Assembly: GCF_946407605.1 (NCBI RefSeq)
Contig: NZ_CAMJOS010000004.1
Coordinates: 62,001 to 126,000 of the forward strand
DNA: 64,000 nucleotides
Source of the DNA: an uncultured Prevotella sp.
Lineage (GTDB): Bacteria > Bacteroidota > Bacteroidia > Bacteroidales > Bacteroidaceae
Reading direction: 5' to 3'
Shown piece by piece: positions 51,890 through 60,878 of this stretch. Each line of letters begins with the position of its first letter. The first letter of the stretch is position 1. The notes beneath the pieces are model-generated. The model saw nothing but the letters and a program-made list of their open reading frames with translations, was not told where the DNA came from and did no database searches. A program made the translations under genes and the position numbers.

Positions 51890-52781
51890 TCTGGCGGTCC
51901 ATGGGGTCTATGGAGCCAAGCCCCAGACTCCCAAATCCACCACTATCACCTTTACTGGCGACATCCTGCTAGACCGCGGGGTGCGTCAGGTGATTGAGCG
52001 ACACGGAGCCGACCATCTCTTCTCAAGGGATATCGACTCTGTGTTGCGACAGTCGCAAGTGGTGGTAGGCAATCTGGAGTGTCCTGCCACCCACATCAAA
52101 GCCCCTGTACAGAAACGCTTCATCTTTCGTGCTGAACCCGAGTGGCTGTCGGTGCTCAAGAAACATGGTTTTTCGCATTTGAACCTGGCCAACAACCACG
52201 CCATCGACCAAGGACGAGAAGGACTACTGGACACACAGCGTAACATCCAGAAAGCCAGCATGACGGCAGTGGGAGCAGGACGTAACATGAACGAGGCCTC
52301 ACAACCAGTGTTGCTGACCAGCTATCCACGGAAGGTGTGGCTTATTGCCTCGCTGCGACTGGCCCTTGAGAACTTCAGCTACCTGCCCGAGAAGCCTTGC
52401 GTCAGTCAGGAGCCATTCGACTCGCTACTGATGCGTGTCCACACCATCAAACGCCAGGACCCGCAAGCCGTGGTTATCGTCTCACTACACTGGGGCGGCG
52501 AACATACACTACAGCCTGTGCCCAGTCAGCGACTGCAGGCCCATCAGCTGATACAAGCTGGTGCAGACGTGTTGATATGCCATCACACCCACACGCTGCA
52601 GACCATTGAGCGCTACCGTGGTCACGACATCTACTACAGCATCGGCAACTTTATCTTCGACCCCACCAAACCCCTCAATGCAAAAGCTTGTATGGTGAAG
52701 GTCGACATCACCAAAGACAGCATCAGCACTACCCAAATACCCATTTACATCAAACATTGTGTACCATGCATCACCCATTAG
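51858..52781 (+). CDS. CapA-family metallophosphatase-fold protein, exported
   Basis: The 307-residue protein has a signal peptide (cleavage near VYGAKP). The CapA/PgsA-type calcineurin-like fold shows FTGDILLDRG, VGNLECP, LNLANNHAIDQG, VVIVSLHWGGE, ADVLICHHTHTLQ and YSIGNFIFDP. Family members take part in poly-gamma-glutamate or related anionic polymer metabolism, but many stand-alone copies have unknown roles. No ligase partner (PgsB or CapB) is present here. The start lies inside the DUF3160 gene and the 3' end overlaps the NUDIX gene by 16 bp. Confidence 0.9.
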   Translation: MRVFFIALVASLAVHGVYGAKPQTPKSTTITFTGDILLDRGVRQVIERHGADHLFSRDIDSVLRQSQVVVGNLECPATHIKAPVQKRFIFRAEPEWLSVLKKHGFSHLNLANNHAIDQGREGLLDTQRNIQKASMTAVGAGRNMNEASQPVLLTSYPRKVWLIASLRLALENFSYLPEKPCVSQEPFDSLLMRVHTIKRQDPQAVVIVSLHWGGEHTLQPVPSQRLQAHQLIQAGADVLICHHTHTLQTIERYRGHDIYYSIGNFIFDPTKPLNAKACMVKVDITKDSISTTQIPIYIKHCVPCITH

Positions 52782-53296
52782 AAAAGTTCTTGTTCTGCCC
52801 TGTATGTGGCAATAAGTCATTCAATATCAATGACTTCAAAAGCAAGAAGTGCGGAACCTGCGGCTTCACCTACTATGCCAATCCCTGCTCGGCTACGGCG
52901 GCCTTTATCCTTAACGACCGCGGAGAGCTGCTGGTGGCCAAACGTGGAAAAGAGCCCGCCAAAGGCACGCTGGACCTGCCCGGCGGCTTTGTGGATATGG
53001 GTGAGACGGTGGAAGACGGCATGAAACGAGAGATACAGGAAGAGACGGGACTCACAGTCACCGAGGTGAGGTATCTCTTTTCCATTCCCAACCAGTATCT
53101 TTACTCAGACATGCTCATCCACACCATCGATATGTTCTATGAGATACATGTCGGGCATGACGTGAAACCCGTAGCCGATGATGATGCCGCAGCCCTGCAA
53201 TGGATACCATTAGCGGAGGTAAATCCAAAGGATTTCGGGTTGAAAAGCATCAGTAAAGGGGTTGAACGATACTTGGCTGAATCGTTAAGAAAATAA
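52766..53296 (+). CDS. NUDIX hydrolase with N-terminal zinc ribbon
   Basis: The frame opens earlier, but the start at 52766 (MHHPLEKFLFCPVCGN) is natural. It gives 176 residues. A four-Cys zinc ribbon (Cys11, Cys14, Cys29, Cys32) precedes a NUDIX domain whose box is intact (Gly74 to Leu96: GGFVDMGE, then REIQEETGL). The layout resembles NADH pyrophosphatase and ADP-ribose pyrophosphatase relatives, which hydrolyse nucleoside diphosphates linked to another group. The exact substrate is not determined. It is the last gene of the run starting at 47875. topA has its own promoter. Confidence 0.92.
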   Translation: MHHPLEKFLFCPVCGNKSFNINDFKSKKCGTCGFTYYANPCSATAAFILNDRGELLVAKRGKEPAKGTLDLPGGFVDMGETVEDGMKREIQEETGLTVTEVRYLFSIPNQYLYSDMLIHTIDMFYEIHVGHDVKPVADDDAAALQWIPLAEVNPKDFGLKSISKGVERYLAESLRK

Positions 53297-53337
53297 AAAA
53301 TCTCCTATATATATAAGGTGAAAGCAAACTTTTTGCT

Positions 53338-53345
53338 TACTTTTG
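53338..53345 (+). promoter_or_regulatory. Putative -7 box of topA
   Basis: TACTTTTG fits TAnnTTTG, 29 bp upstream of the chosen topA start at 53375. It lies inside the longer frame that opens at 53318, arguing against that start. Confidence 0.55.
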
Positions 53346-53374
53346 CACCCCAAAATAACATAACAAGCAAAAGT

Positions 53375-55684
53375 ATGCAGAAAAATCTAGTGATTGTAGA
53401 GTCGCCTGCCAAGGCCAAAACCATTGAGAAATTCCTGGGTAGCGACTACAAAGTAATGTCGAGCTACGGTCATATCCGTGACTTGAAAAAGCGAGAGCTG
53501 AGCATCGACGACAAGTCATTGGAACCCGAATACGAGATTCCCGAAGAAAAGACAAAATTGGTGAACGACCTGAAGGCCAACGCCAAGAAAGCAGACCAGG
53601 TATGGCTCGCATCCGATGAAGACCGCGAGGGAGAGGCCATCTCTTGGCACCTGTGCGAGGTACTGGGACTGGACGAGCAGAAGACCAAGCGTATCGTGTT
53701 TCACGAGATTACTAAGCCCGCCATCCTGGAGGCTATCGAACATCCACGCACGCTGGACATGAACCTGGTGAATGCGCAGCAGGCTCGTCGAGTGCTGGAC
53801 CGTCTTGTAGGTTTCAAGCTTTCACCCGTGCTCTGGCGCAAGGTGAAGCCCGCCCTCTCGGCAGGTCGTGTGCAGAGTGTCGCCGTGAGACTGATTGTAG
53901 AGCGCGAACGCGAGCTGCAGGCTTTCAATAGCGAGACCTACTATAGCGTCAACGGCATCTTCGCCGTGACAAACCCCGACGGTTCTCAGAACGAAGTGAA
54001 AGCCACATTGGCACAGCGCTTCAAGACCGAGCAGGAAGTAGAGAAGTTCCTGGAGTTGTGTAAGGAGGCTACCTTCACCGTGGAGAGCATCCAGAAGAAG
54101 CCGATGAAACGCACACCGGCACCACCCTTCACCACCTCTACCCTGCAACAGGAGGCTGCCCGCAAGCTGGGATATACTGTAAGCCAGACCATGATGGTGG
54201 CTCAACACCTCTATGAGAACGGACGCATCACATACATGCGTACGGACTCGGTGAACCTCTCAGGACTGGCTATCAACGCCGCCAAGGAGAAGATTAGTGA
54301 GCTCTATGGCGAAGAATACTCGAAGGTGCGCCAGTATCACACCTCATCGAAGGGTGCACAGGAGGCTCACGAGGCCATCCGTCCTACCTATATGGATCAG
54401 ACCAGCATCGAAGGTACCATGCAGGAGAAGCGTCTTTACGACCTAATATGGAAGCGCACCGCAGCCTCACAGATGGCAGATGCCGAGATAGAAAAGACTA
54501 CCGCCAACATCATCATCAGTACCACCGACGAGCAGTTTGTGGCCCAAGGCGAGGTCGTCAAGTTCGACGGTTTCCTAAAGGTCTATCGCGAATCTGTGGA
54601 TGACGATGACGAAGATAACAAGGATGAGTTCTCACATGTGCTGCCCCCAATGAAGAAAGGTGAGGCACTGACACGTCGTGAGATCAGCGCCACTGAGCGT
54701 AACAGCCAAGGACCGCAGCGCTATACTGAGGCTTCGCTGGTACATAAGCTGGAGGAACTGGGCATTGGTCGTCCTTCGACCTACGCCCCCACCATCAGCA
54801 CCATTCAGCAACGTGAGTATGTGGTGAAAGGCGACAAGAAAGGTGAGGAGCACCAATATGCCGTCATCACCCTGAAAGGTAAGCAGATTAGCACGAAGCA
54901 CCGCATGGAGCTGACTGGCTCTGACAAGGGTAAGCTGATGCCAACAGATATCGGTATCGTCGTTAACGACTTCCTCATGGAGAACTTCCCTAGCATCATG
55001 GATTATAACTTCACCGCCAAGGTGGAACTGTCGTTCGATAAGATTGCCGAGGGCAAGCAGCAGTGGGACAAGGTTATGAAGAACTTCTACAAGGACTTTG
55101 AGCCAACGGTGGAGAAGACACTCAATGCCCGCTCGGAACATAAGGCCGGTGAACGCGAACTGGGCATCGACCCCAAGTCCAAGAAGCCCGTCTTCGTCAA
55201 GATTGGACGTTTCGGACCCGTCATCCAGATTGGTACGGCTGAGGATAAGGACAAACCACAGTTTGCACACATGCCCAAGGAGCTGAGCATGGAGACCATC
55301 ACATTGGAACAGGCTTTGGAACTCTTCAAGCTGCCACGTATGTTGGGAGAATACGAGGGAGAACCCGTCACTATCGGCACTGGTCGCTTCGGTCCTTATG
55401 TGCTGCACAAGAAACTCTATACCTCGCTGCCCAAGGGTGTTGACCCCATGAGTCTGAGCATCACCGATGCCGTGAAACTCATCGAGGAGAAACGCAAGCA
55501 GGAGGCCCAGAAGCACCTGAAAGACTTCAGCGAGGATGACAAGCTGCAGATCCTTAACGGTCGCTATGGCCCCTATCTGGCCTATGACGGCATCAACTAC
55601 CGTCTGCCTAAGTCAATGCACGAGCGTGTCAAAGACCTGACCTACGAAGAGTGCATGGCTATCATTAAGAAAAATGAGAAATGA
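53375..55684 (+). CDS. topA: DNA topoisomerase I
   Basis: The chosen start (MQKNLVIVESPAKAKTIEKF) gives 769 residues. A TOPRIM domain (VESPAKAKTIEKFLGSDYKV and the acidic SDEDREGE at 80-87) precedes the type IA core. The catalytic tyrosine is in GRITYMRTDS (Tyr287), and PPFTTSTLQQEA is also typical. The C terminus has no Cys4 zinc fingers. Instead it carries topoisomerase C-terminal repeats (KIGRFGPVIQIG, GTGRFGPYVLHK, NGRYGPYLAYDG), as in other Bacteroidota. It relaxes negative supercoils. It ends in a perfect inverted repeat that overlaps its stop codon. Confidence 0.97.
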   Translation: MQKNLVIVESPAKAKTIEKFLGSDYKVMSSYGHIRDLKKRELSIDDKSLEPEYEIPEEKTKLVNDLKANAKKADQVWLASDEDREGEAISWHLCEVLGLDEQKTKRIVFHEITKPAILEAIEHPRTLDMNLVNAQQARRVLDRLVGFKLSPVLWRKVKPALSAGRVQSVAVRLIVERERELQAFNSETYYSVNGIFAVTNPDGSQNEVKATLAQRFKTEQEVEKFLELCKEATFTVESIQKKPMKRTPAPPFTTSTLQQEAARKLGYTVSQTMMVAQHLYENGRITYMRTDSVNLSGLAINAAKEKISELYGEEYSKVRQYHTSSKGAQEAHEAIRPTYMDQTSIEGTMQEKRLYDLIWKRTAASQMADAEIEKTTANIIISTTDEQFVAQGEVVKFDGFLKVYRESVDDDDEDNKDEFSHVLPPMKKGEALTRREISATERNSQGPQRYTEASLVHKLEELGIGRPSTYAPTISTIQQREYVVKGDKKGEEHQYAVITLKGKQISTKHRMELTGSDKGKLMPTDIGIVVNDFLMENFPSIMDYNFTAKVELSFDKIAEGKQQWDKVMKNFYKDFEPTVEKTLNARSEHKAGERELGIDPKSKKPVFVKIGRFGPVIQIGTAEDKDKPQFAHMPKELSMETITLEQALELFKLPRMLGEYEGEPVTIGTGRFGPYVLHKKLYTSLPKGVDPMSLSITDAVKLIEEKRKQEAQKHLKDFSEDDKLQILNGRYGPYLAYDGINYRLPKSMHERVKDLTYEECMAIIKKNEK

Positions 55685-55700
55685 GCTCACTTCTCATTTT
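55671..55700 (+). terminator. Inverted repeat across the topA stop codon
   Basis: AAAATGAGAA (55671-55680) and TTCTCATTTT (55691-55700) are perfect 10-bp arms. The loop contains a further palindrome (TGAGCTCA). The left arm contains the last topA codons. It could terminate or stabilise the topA mRNA, or hinder entry to aroK, 4 bp downstream. Confidence 0.55.
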
Positions 55701-55703
55701 AAG

Positions 55704-56234
55704 ATGATGAAAAGAATATTCTTGATTGGTTATATGGGTGCCGGCAAGACCACCGTGGGCAAGGCGCTTTCCAAGGAACTGGACATCCCGTTCTATGACC
55801 TCGACTGGTATATTGAGAACAGGCGACGCAAGACGGTACCACAAATCTTCGCCGAAGTGGGTGAGGAGGGGTTCCGGAATATTGAGCATAATATGCTACA
55901 CGAGGTGGGCGAGTTCGAGGATGTCATCATCAGTTGCGGTGGGGGCACACCCTGCTTCTTCGACAACATAGACTACATGAACCAGCAGGGACAGGTGGTC
56001 TACCTAAAGGCCGACCCTGAGGTGCTTTACAAACATCTGCTCATGGGCAAGACAGAACGTCCGCTACTGAAGGGCAAAAGTTCTGAAGAGCTCATCGCCT
56101 TTATCCGTGAACAGCTGGAGAAGCGCGAGCCGTTCTATACCAAGGCATCATTCTCACTCGATGTGAGCCTCATGGACAACTACGACAAAATCAAAATCAC
56201 GATAGAGAAACTCCGCGAATTACTGAAATTATGA
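55704..56234 (+). CDS. aroK: Shikimate kinase
   Basis: The frame opens at 55674, but MMKRIFLIGYMGAGKTTVGK from 55704 (or 55707) is the family's N terminus, giving about 176 residues. It has the Walker A motif GYMGAGKT, the shikimate-binding DLDWYIE and FRNIEHNML segments, the GGGTPCF loop and the lid arginine in KTERPLLKG. It phosphorylates shikimate in aromatic amino acid synthesis. Its stop overlaps the speA start by 4 bp (ATGA). Confidence 0.94.
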   Translation: MMKRIFLIGYMGAGKTTVGKALSKELDIPFYDLDWYIENRRRKTVPQIFAEVGEEGFRNIEHNMLHEVGEFEDVIISCGGGTPCFFDNIDYMNQQGQVVYLKADPEVLYKHLLMGKTERPLLKGKSSEELIAFIREQLEKREPFYTKASFSLDVSLMDNYDKIKITIEKLRELLKL

Positions 56235-58123
56235 AGAAATGGACCATCGACGACGCCCGTGAACTCTATAACATCAACGGGTGGGGAACAAGTTACTTCG
56301 GTATCAACGACAAGGGTAATGTCTATGTGACACCCAGTAAGGACGAGGCGCAGATAGACCTGCGCGAGGTGATGGATGAGCTGGCACTACGCGACGTGAC
56401 AGCACCTGTACTGTTACGCTTCCCCGACATCCTGGACAACCGTATCGAGAAAACATGGAGCTGCTTTAAGAAAGCCGCCAAGGAATACGACTACAAAGGC
56501 GAGAACTATGTGGTCTATCCCATCAAGGTGAACCAGATGCAACCTGTAGTCGAGGAGATTATCTCCCACGGCCGTAAGTTCAACCTGGGTGTAGAGGCTG
56601 GCTCTAAGCCCGAGCTGCATGCCGTCATCGCCGTACAATGCCAGAGCGACTCGATTATCGTGTGTAACGGCTACAAGGACGAGAGCTACATAGAACTAGC
56701 CCTGCTGGCACAGAAGATGGGCAAGCAGATCTTCATCGTCGTGGAGAAGCTGAACGAGCTCGATATCATTGCCCGCGTGGCCAAGCAGCTGAACGTACGT
56801 CCTAACATCGGCATCCGTATCAAGTTGGCATCCAGCGGTAGCGGCAAATGGGAAGAGAGCGGCGGCGATGCCTCGAAGTTCGGACTGACCAGTGCAGAAC
56901 TATTAGAGGCACTGGAGCTGTTGGATAAGAAGGATATGCGCGACTGTCTGCGACTGATCCACTTCCATATCGGCTCACAGATTACCAAGATACGCCGCAT
57001 CCAAACGGCTCTGCGTGAGGCTTCACAGTTCTATATCCAGCTGCATAAGATGGGCTATAACGTCGACTTTGTAGACTGCGGTGGCGGTCTGGGCGTCGAC
57101 TATGACGGCACACGTTCGCCATCGAGTGAGAGCTCGGTGAACTACTCCATCCAGGAGTATGTGAACGACTGTATCTATACCTTTGTCGATGCGGCCAATA
57201 AGAATAATCTGCCCCACCCCAACATCATCACAGAGAGCGGACGCTCATTGGCTGCCCACCACTCTGTGCTGGTCATCGATGTGCTGGAGACGGCCTCACT
57301 GCCCGAGATGCCCGAGGAGTTTGAGCCCGACGAGAACTCACACCAGTTGGTGAAAGACCTCTATGAGATTTGGGATAACCTCTCGCCACGTAACGTGCTG
57401 GAGGACTGGCACGATGCAGAGCAGATCCGTGAGGAGGTGCTCGACCTGTTCAGTCACGGTCTGGTAGATTTGAAGACGCGCGCCGAGATTGAGGCAATGT
57501 ATTGGAGCGTCTGTCATGAGATCAATGCCCTGGCTAAGAACATGAAACACGTGCCCGAGGAGTTGATGAACATCGACAAACTGCTGGCCGACAAATACTT
57601 CTGTAACTTCTCGCTATTCCAGAGTCTGCCCGACTCATGGGCCATCGATCAGATATTCCCCATCATGCCCATACAGCGACTCGACGAGCGTCCCACACGC
57701 AACGCCACACTGCAAGATATCACCTGCGACTCTGACGGAAAGATTGCCAGCTTCGTGACCAACCGTCATAACTCGCACTCGCTACCAGTCCACTCGCTAA
57801 AGCGCAATGAGACATATTATCTCGGCGTCTTCCTAGTGGGTGCATACCAAGAGATCTTAGGCGATATGCACAACCTCTTTGGCGACACCACCGCCGTTCA
57901 TGTCTCGGTGAAAGACGGTAACTACCACATCGACCAGATCTTTGACGGTGAGACGGTGGCAGAGGTACTCGAATATGTACAGTACAACCCCAAGAAGTTG
58001 GTGCGCCAGTTGGAAATATGGGTATCGAAGAGTGTCAAAGACGGTAAGATTACCCTCGAAGAGGGCAAGGAGTTCCTGAGCAACTACCGTAGCGGACTCT
58101 ATGGATACACTTATTTGGAGTAA
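56231..58123 (+). CDS. speA: Biosynthetic arginine decarboxylase
   Basis: The 630-residue PLP enzyme matches the SpeA fold-type III family. The PLP lysine is in VYPIKVNQ (Lys99). LRLIHFHIGSQITKIRRI and VDCGGGLGVDYDGT are barrel segments, and ITCDSDGKI near residue 495 supplies the Cys/Asp pair of the second active-site half. It converts arginine to agmatine, the first step of a polyamine route. Translation is coupled to aroK. The next gene is argB, so arginine synthesis and use are adjacent. Confidence 0.96.
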   Translation: MKKWTIDDARELYNINGWGTSYFGINDKGNVYVTPSKDEAQIDLREVMDELALRDVTAPVLLRFPDILDNRIEKTWSCFKKAAKEYDYKGENYVVYPIKVNQMQPVVEEIISHGRKFNLGVEAGSKPELHAVIAVQCQSDSIIVCNGYKDESYIELALLAQKMGKQIFIVVEKLNELDIIARVAKQLNVRPNIGIRIKLASSGSGKWEESGGDASKFGLTSAELLEALELLDKKDMRDCLRLIHFHIGSQITKIRRIQTALREASQFYIQLHKMGYNVDFVDCGGGLGVDYDGTRSPSSESSVNYSIQEYVNDCIYTFVDAANKNNLPHPNIITESGRSLAAHHSVLVIDVLETASLPEMPEEFEPDENSHQLVKDLYEIWDNLSPRNVLEDWHDAEQIREEVLDLFSHGLVDLKTRAEIEAMYWSVCHEINALAKNMKHVPEELMNIDKLLADKYFCNFSLFQSLPDSWAIDQIFPIMPIQRLDERPTRNATLQDITCDSDGKIASFVTNRHNSHSLPVHSLKRNETYYLGVFLVGAYQEILGDMHNLFGDTTAVHVSVKDGNYHIDQIFDGETVAEVLEYVQYNPKKLVRQLEIWVSKSVKDGKITLEEGKEFLSNYRSGLYGYTYLE

Positions 58124-58134
58124 ATAATGTCGAT

Positions 58135-58164
58135 ATAACGACATAACGTTATAACGAAATAACG
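58135..58164. repeat. Four ATAACG repeats with 8-bp period
   Basis: ATAACG occurs at 58135, 58143, 58151 and 58159, exactly 8 bp apart, in the 62-bp speA-argB spacer. The two filler bases vary (AC, TT, AA, AA). Confidence 0.85.
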
Positions 58165-58185
58165 AAACCCCGAGACAACGATAAA

Positions 58186-58965
58186 ATGAGAAAGGATATT
58201 ACAATAGTGAAAGTGGGCGGTGCTGTCGTTGAAGACGAAGCCCAACTAACACAGTTATTACGTGATTTCTATGCCATAGAAGGTCCCAAGATTCTAGTGC
58301 ATGGAGGCGGCCGCAGGGCCACAAAGATAGCCGAGCGACTGGGCATTGAGACAAAGATGATTGACGGTCGCCGTATCACCGATGCCGACATGCTCGAAGT
58401 AGTGACAATGGTTTATGGCGGACTAGTGAACAAGAACGTGGTGGCACGTCTGCAGGCTCTAGGTTGTGATGCCATCGGGCTCACCGGTGCCGATGCTAAT
58501 ATTATCCTCTCAACAAAGCGTCCACTGAAGAATGGTATCGACTATGGTTTCGTGGGTGACGTCAAAAAGGCCGACGGCTCTAAAATAGCCCATTTCATCG
58601 ACGCCGGACTCATCCCCGTTATTGCCCCCTTGACCCATGACGGACAAGGACATATGTTGAACACCAATGCCGACACGATGGCGTCGGAGACAGCTAAGGG
58701 AATGGCAGCTGCTGGTTACGACGTGACGCTGATTTATGCCTTTGAGAAGCCAGGCGTGCTGCGCGATGCCGATGATGACAACTCGGTCATCGCCAACATC
58801 AACCACGCAGACTTCGAGACCTATAAAGCCGACGGCACCATCAGCGGTGGTATGTTACCAAAAATTGAAAACGCGCTCGCCGCCGTCGATGCGGGCGTCA
58901 AGCGCGTCATTATCACCAAGGCCACTGCCATCGACGGACAGCACGGCACGATTATCACACAGTAA
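58186..58965 (+). CDS. argB: Acetylglutamate kinase family protein
   Basis: The 259-residue amino-acid kinase shows KVGGAVVED, the HGGGRRATKIAERLG substrate loop, GLTGADANIILS, NTNADTMASETAKGMAA and the C-terminal GGMLPKIENALAAVDAGVKR, all ArgB features. It phosphorylates N-acylated glutamate in arginine synthesis. Some Bacteroidota use N-succinyl rather than N-acetyl intermediates, and sequence alone does not decide this here. It is probably co-transcribed with speA. Confidence 0.94.
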   Translation: MRKDITIVKVGGAVVEDEAQLTQLLRDFYAIEGPKILVHGGGRRATKIAERLGIETKMIDGRRITDADMLEVVTMVYGGLVNKNVVARLQALGCDAIGLTGADANIILSTKRPLKNGIDYGFVGDVKKADGSKIAHFIDAGLIPVIAPLTHDGQGHMLNTNADTMASETAKGMAAAGYDVTLIYAFEKPGVLRDADDDNSVIANINHADFETYKADGTISGGMLPKIENALAAVDAGVKRVIITKATAIDGQHGTIITQ

Positions 58966-58983
58966 TTCGAAGAAGTCGTATCT

Positions 58984-60825
58984 TTATTTCTTCTTTTTAG
59001 GTTTACGACGGGCCCATCCTTCCTCGGAGAAGTCGGGTTCTTCACCTTTTAGTTCAACACGACTGGCGTTCATCAACGAGCGCCAGTCGTTGTTTTTACG
59101 GGACTTATGAGTCTCCTGGGACCTATTTGAACCAGAGGACTTATTATTCCTAGACTTTGCTCTATTGGGCTCATGGAACTCATTAGTTGGCCCATGGGTC
59201 TTATCATCCTCTGAGTTGCAGCGGACGGTACGCCCTTTATAGCGGATCCCCGTTAGCTGGGACATTACCTTACGGGCATCCTTCTCAGGCACCTCGAAAT
59301 AAGAGATAGTGTCAAGCAAGTCGATATGACCCACTTCCTGACGACCGCCCACATAGCGGTTCAGCGTCTGCATCAATACACCAGGGAAGAAACCATCCTT
59401 CTTTCCGAGGTTAATAAAGAGGCGTGTATAACCTTTCTGAGCCTTATTCATGCGCTTCTCGCGGTCGGTCTGCATCCTGTCCTCTTTCCTCTTTCCAATT
59501 TCCACCTTCTCAATTTCAGGTGCATCAGCATAGTAAGCCAAGAACTTACCAAACTCCAGTGACACGATCTTCTTGATGATTTCTTCCTTGTCGATATACT
59601 CAAAATAGCGACTGATGTCCTGCATAAAAGGAGCAATCTCCTCGTCATCCACATCGGTCTTCACAATCTGATCCATCACCTTATAGAGTTGCTTCTTACA
59701 AATCTCTTCAGCCGATGGAATAGGTGTTTCCACAAACTGCTTACCAATTTCCTTCTCAATCTCACGTATCTTATGCTTCTCTTTTGAATGCACAATACTG
59801 ATACTGGTACCTTTCTTGCCAGCACGTCCTGTACGACCCGAGCGGTGGGTGTAGTTCTCTATATCATCTGGCAGTCCGAAGTTAATGACATGCGTCAGGT
59901 CATCGACATCCAAGCCACGGGCAGCCACATCAGTTGCCACCAACAGCTGCGTCAGGTGCTGACGGAACTTCTGCATGGTCAGGTCACGCTGCTGTTGAGA
60001 GAGGTCACCATGTAACGATTCGGCATTATAACCATCGCGAATCAGCTTGTCGGCAATCTCCTGCGTCTCCAATTTCGTACGACAGAAGATAATGGCAAAG
60101 ATCTTGGGATAGAAGTCCACGATACGTTTCAGCGCCAGGTACTTATCCTTGGCCTGCACCATATAATAGATGTGATTCACATTCTCTGCACCCTCGTTGC
60201 GGGAGCCGACCACCACCTCCTCATAATCTTTCAGATATTGCTTGGCCACACGCTCTACGGCACGACTCATGGTAGCCGAGAACATCAGCGTGCTATGCTC
60301 GGCAGGCAACGAGTCGAAGATCTCGTTAATAGCATCCGAGAAGCCCATGTTCAGCATCTCGTCAGCTTCATCAAGCACAATATTATTGATGCTTTCCAAC
60401 TTGGCATAACCACGGTTTTTCAAGTCGATGAGACGACCAGGCGTAGCCACGATGACCTGGGCGCCTTTCTTCAGCGAACGAATCTGGGATTCGATGGCTG
60501 CACCACCATAGACGGCCTCCACATGAACGCCATCCATATATTTCGAGAACTCACGAAGGTCGTCGGCAATCTGCAGACACAGCTCTCGGGTAGGACTAAG
60601 TACTAATGCTTGGGTATCGCGGTTGCTCAAGTCGAGACGCATCAGCAGGGGAATGCCGAACGAGGCTGTCTTTCCCGTTCCTGTCTGTGCCAATGCAATC
60701 ATGTCTTGTTGGCTGGTCAGTAGTCTTGGAATCACTTCTTCCTGTACAGGCATAGGCTGTACAAACCCCATCTCTTCAATGGCTTGGCGTATCTCTACGC
60801 TCACACCTAATTCTTCAAATGTCAT
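58984..60825 (-). CDS. DEAD-box RNA helicase with DbpA RNA-binding domain
   Basis: The start at 60825 (MTFEELGVSVEIRQAIEEMG) is preferred over the frame's first codon at 60849, because the -7 box lies there. The 613-residue protein has a complete helicase core: Q motif, AQTGTGKT (46-53), PTRELCLQ, TPGRLID, DEAD (152-155), SAT and HRSGRTGRAGKKG. A DbpA-type RNA-binding domain follows (RLFINLGKKDGFFPGVLMQT, KGRTVRC). The tail is Asn/Ser/Arg/Lys-rich and ends RRKPKKKK. It probably acts in ribosome assembly or mRNA turnover. It converges on argB with 18 bp between them. Confidence 0.95.
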   Translation of the reverse strand: MTFEELGVSVEIRQAIEEMGFVQPMPVQEEVIPRLLTSQQDMIALAQTGTGKTASFGIPLLMRLDLSNRDTQALVLSPTRELCLQIADDLREFSKYMDGVHVEAVYGGAAIESQIRSLKKGAQVIVATPGRLIDLKNRGYAKLESINNIVLDEADEMLNMGFSDAINEIFDSLPAEHSTLMFSATMSRAVERVAKQYLKDYEEVVVGSRNEGAENVNHIYYMVQAKDKYLALKRIVDFYPKIFAIIFCRTKLETQEIADKLIRDGYNAESLHGDLSQQQRDLTMQKFRQHLTQLLVATDVAARGLDVDDLTHVINFGLPDDIENYTHRSGRTGRAGKKGTSISIVHSKEKHKIREIEKEIGKQFVETPIPSAEEICKKQLYKVMDQIVKTDVDDEEIAPFMQDISRYFEYIDKEEIIKKIVSLEFGKFLAYYADAPEIEKVEIGKRKEDRMQTDREKRMNKAQKGYTRLFINLGKKDGFFPGVLMQTLNRYVGGRQEVGHIDLLDTISYFEVPEKDARKVMSQLTGIRYKGRTVRCNSEDDKTHGPTNEFHEPNRAKSRNNKSSGSNRSQETHKSRKNNDWRSLMNASRVELKGEEPDFSEEGWARRKPKKKK

Positions 60826-60846
60826 CATTTTCCTATGTTTTGTTTG

Positions 60847-60854
60847 CAAAGTTA
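60847..60854 (-). promoter_or_regulatory. Putative -7 box of DEAD-box helicase gene
   Basis: The minus strand reads TAACTTTG, 21 bp from the helicase start. A variant box TAACTTCG on the plus strand (60864-60871) sits only 7 bp before the LOG-family start codon and may give an almost leaderless transcript. Confidence 0.6.
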
Positions 60855-60878
60855 CAAAAAAAATCGTAACTTCGCAGC

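Noticed and set aside
54632..55516. A 294-codon open frame opposite topA
   Set aside because: topA is complete and conserved on the other strand, and this frame shows no recognisable motif.
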